A stretch of 64,000 nt of DNA from Dolomedes plantarius (taxonomy: Eukaryota; Arthropoda; Arachnida; Araneae; Dolomedidae), in the NCBI GenBank assembly GCA_907164885.2, contig OU015490.1:210223443-210287442 (forward strand). The letters are read 5' to 3'. A program made the position numbers and the translations under genes. Of the stretch, positions 62,820-64,000 are shown piece after piece; the stretch's first letter is position 1; every line of letters starts with the position of its first letter. Below the pieces are notes generated by a model. The model saw only the letters and a program-made list of their open reading frames with translations. It was not told the origin of the DNA and did no database searches.

Positions 62820-63380
62820 TTTTACCATTATCAATCGCACTGAACTTTTAAATTTAAAAATCGTTTGCTTTTATTATCATTCTGTGTATTCATTAATGAG
62901 TTTCTTTATTGACAACGTCCGTGTAGGTGTACATTATTCTTTTTGCATGAAAAAACTACTTTTTTGGACTAAAATCTTAGTTTCTTTCCACTCGCATTGA
63001 ATAACCTGTTCCTCTTTTATCTACTTTTTTTATCCTACTAGCTTACCGTTCGTTTTTATTATCATCCTGTGAATTCATTGATGAGTTTCTTTATTGACAA
63101 CGTCCGTGTAGGTGTACATTATTCTTTTGCATGAAAAAACTACTTTTTGGACTAAAATCTCAGTTTCTTTCCACTCGCATTGAACAACCTGTTCCAATTT
63201 TATCCTACTATTTTTTCATCCTATTAGCTTTTTTTAAACTTTTACCATTATCAGTCGCACTGGACTTTTAAATTTAAAAATCGTTTGCCTTTATTATCAT
63301 TCTTTGATTTCATTATTGAGTTTTTATTGGCAACATCCACGTAGGTGTACATTATTATTTTTGCTTGGAAAACCATTTAT
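62820..63380. repeat. Three-copy repeat, ~190-235 bp unit
   Basis: 'cgttt(gc)ttttattatcat', 'gagtttctttattgacaacg', 'tccgtgtaggtgtacattat' and 'gcatgaaaaaactacttttt' recur in order near 62865, 63055 and 63290. The first two copies are nearly identical. Confidence 0.85.
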
Positions 63381-63544
63381 ATATTTTCTGACGTAAAAGA
63401 ATAATATGATTCTATGACGTAAAGAATAATATGATTCTTTCATATTATTTTTTCCCTTTCTCTCCCTTCATTACGACCATGAAGGAGTAATAACTGAGTA
63501 GTGTTAGGTATACACAATACAACGGATGATATGTTTACAATACA

Positions 63545-63650
63545 TTCAAATAGCTTATACATACGAGCCCGCTTAATGGAATAGCCAATTTGCCACGAAA
63601 AATTATTCTAATAAGCGGGATATTCCATTATCCGGGATCACATTGACACG
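63545..63650. mobile_element. pogo/Tigger-like terminus fragment
   Basis: 'cccgcttaatggaatag' and, about 50 bases on, 'ataagcgggatattccatta' form an inverted pair with the 'gcttaa/ataagcgg' core seen in pogo-type ends (compare 32100). No partner terminus is seen in the window; the element may continue past 64000 or be a fragment. Confidence 0.35.
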
Positions 63651-64000
63651 CCCACAATGTTTAAAGTTACAGTTAAACCTAGAAAGCATTAAAAATTGCC
63701 TAAACCATAGGCATATTTAAACTATTATAATTAACAAACAATTATTAATTAAAAGTAAGAAACAATTTAAACACATTAAAATTTAGAAAATTGATGAAAA
63801 ATGACCTAATTTTATTGTAGAATATACAAATTTCCCTTATTTTTTTGGAAATAATTACAATGTTACTTACTTATTTCTTGCTAAAGAAGTTGGATATTTT
63901 AGAATGTTTACTGTTCTGTGAATGCAGCAAATCTGTTATTTTATTTTCTAGTTTATAAAATAAATGAAAGTCTGCATTTGGCTTCGTTTCCAAGAAACGT
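63651..64000. other. Nothing recognised
   Basis: AT-rich DNA to the window edge. Confidence 0.5.

Overview
The window is AT-rich nuclear DNA of an animal, most likely an arthropod and perhaps an arachnid. That assignment is an inference from the repeat content: Tc1/mariner, pogo, piggyBac, BEL/Pao, Penelope-like, Helitron-like and tRNA-SINE sequences, long (TA)n and (TC)n tracts, and the absence of bacterial gene organisation. I found no rRNA, tRNA, CRISPR or operon. Only one stretch looks like a host coding exon: 6690-7124, a possible last exon encoding a protein with a GPI-anchor-like tail. Almost everything else recognisable is mobile or tandem-repeat DNA.

Region by region. 0.5-3.7 kb: degenerate tandem array of about 255 bp, carrying a TA-flanked MITE. 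5.8-7.2 kb: piggyBac-type MITE, SINE-like block and the candidate exon. 8.9-11 kb: deleted mariner and a Tc1-like remnant, both on the minus strand. 12.4-21 kb: several tandem arrays (about 145, 100 and 170 bp or more), one of them split by Tc1-like copy A (16188-17599). 23-24.1 kb: Penelope-like RT fragment. 25.3-26.7 kb: a second Tc1 family (DD34E) with one nonsense codon. 28.3-29.8 kb: pogo/Tigger-like remnant. 30.7-33.5 kb: a DUF4817-type mariner relative, then a three-copy repeat split by a pogo-type MITE. 34.6-36.8 kb: RT tail fragment and Tc1-like copy B, the only intact transposase. 37.5-43.7 kb: more tandem arrays, one apparently made from transposon end sequence. 40.4 and 44.6-47.7 kb: Helitron-like copies, one carrying a SINE with a clean target-site duplication. 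48.7-50.9 kb: a DUF4817-type element split by Tc1-like copy C. 51-56.7 kb: a nested stack in which an inverted pair of Penelope-like fragments sits inside a BEL/Pao element with both LTRs, itself possibly inside a piggyBac-like element. 58.6-60.3 kb: a TIR element with two opposed transposase remnants. The remainder is unclassified sequence, a three-copy repeat (62.8-63.4 kb) and a pogo-like end.

These sequences do not form a pathway. What the window records is an insertion history that can be read from TA, TTAA, 5-bp, 14-bp and 18-bp target duplications. The main points of interest are the 32-residue D-E spacing in the copy A/B/C transposase, the BEL deletion junction exactly at an LTR edge, the tandem array derived from a transposon terminus, and the possible host exon. 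Confidence is high for elements with TIRs plus conserved transposase motifs, moderate for truncated families, and low for SINE-like and unclassified blocks.
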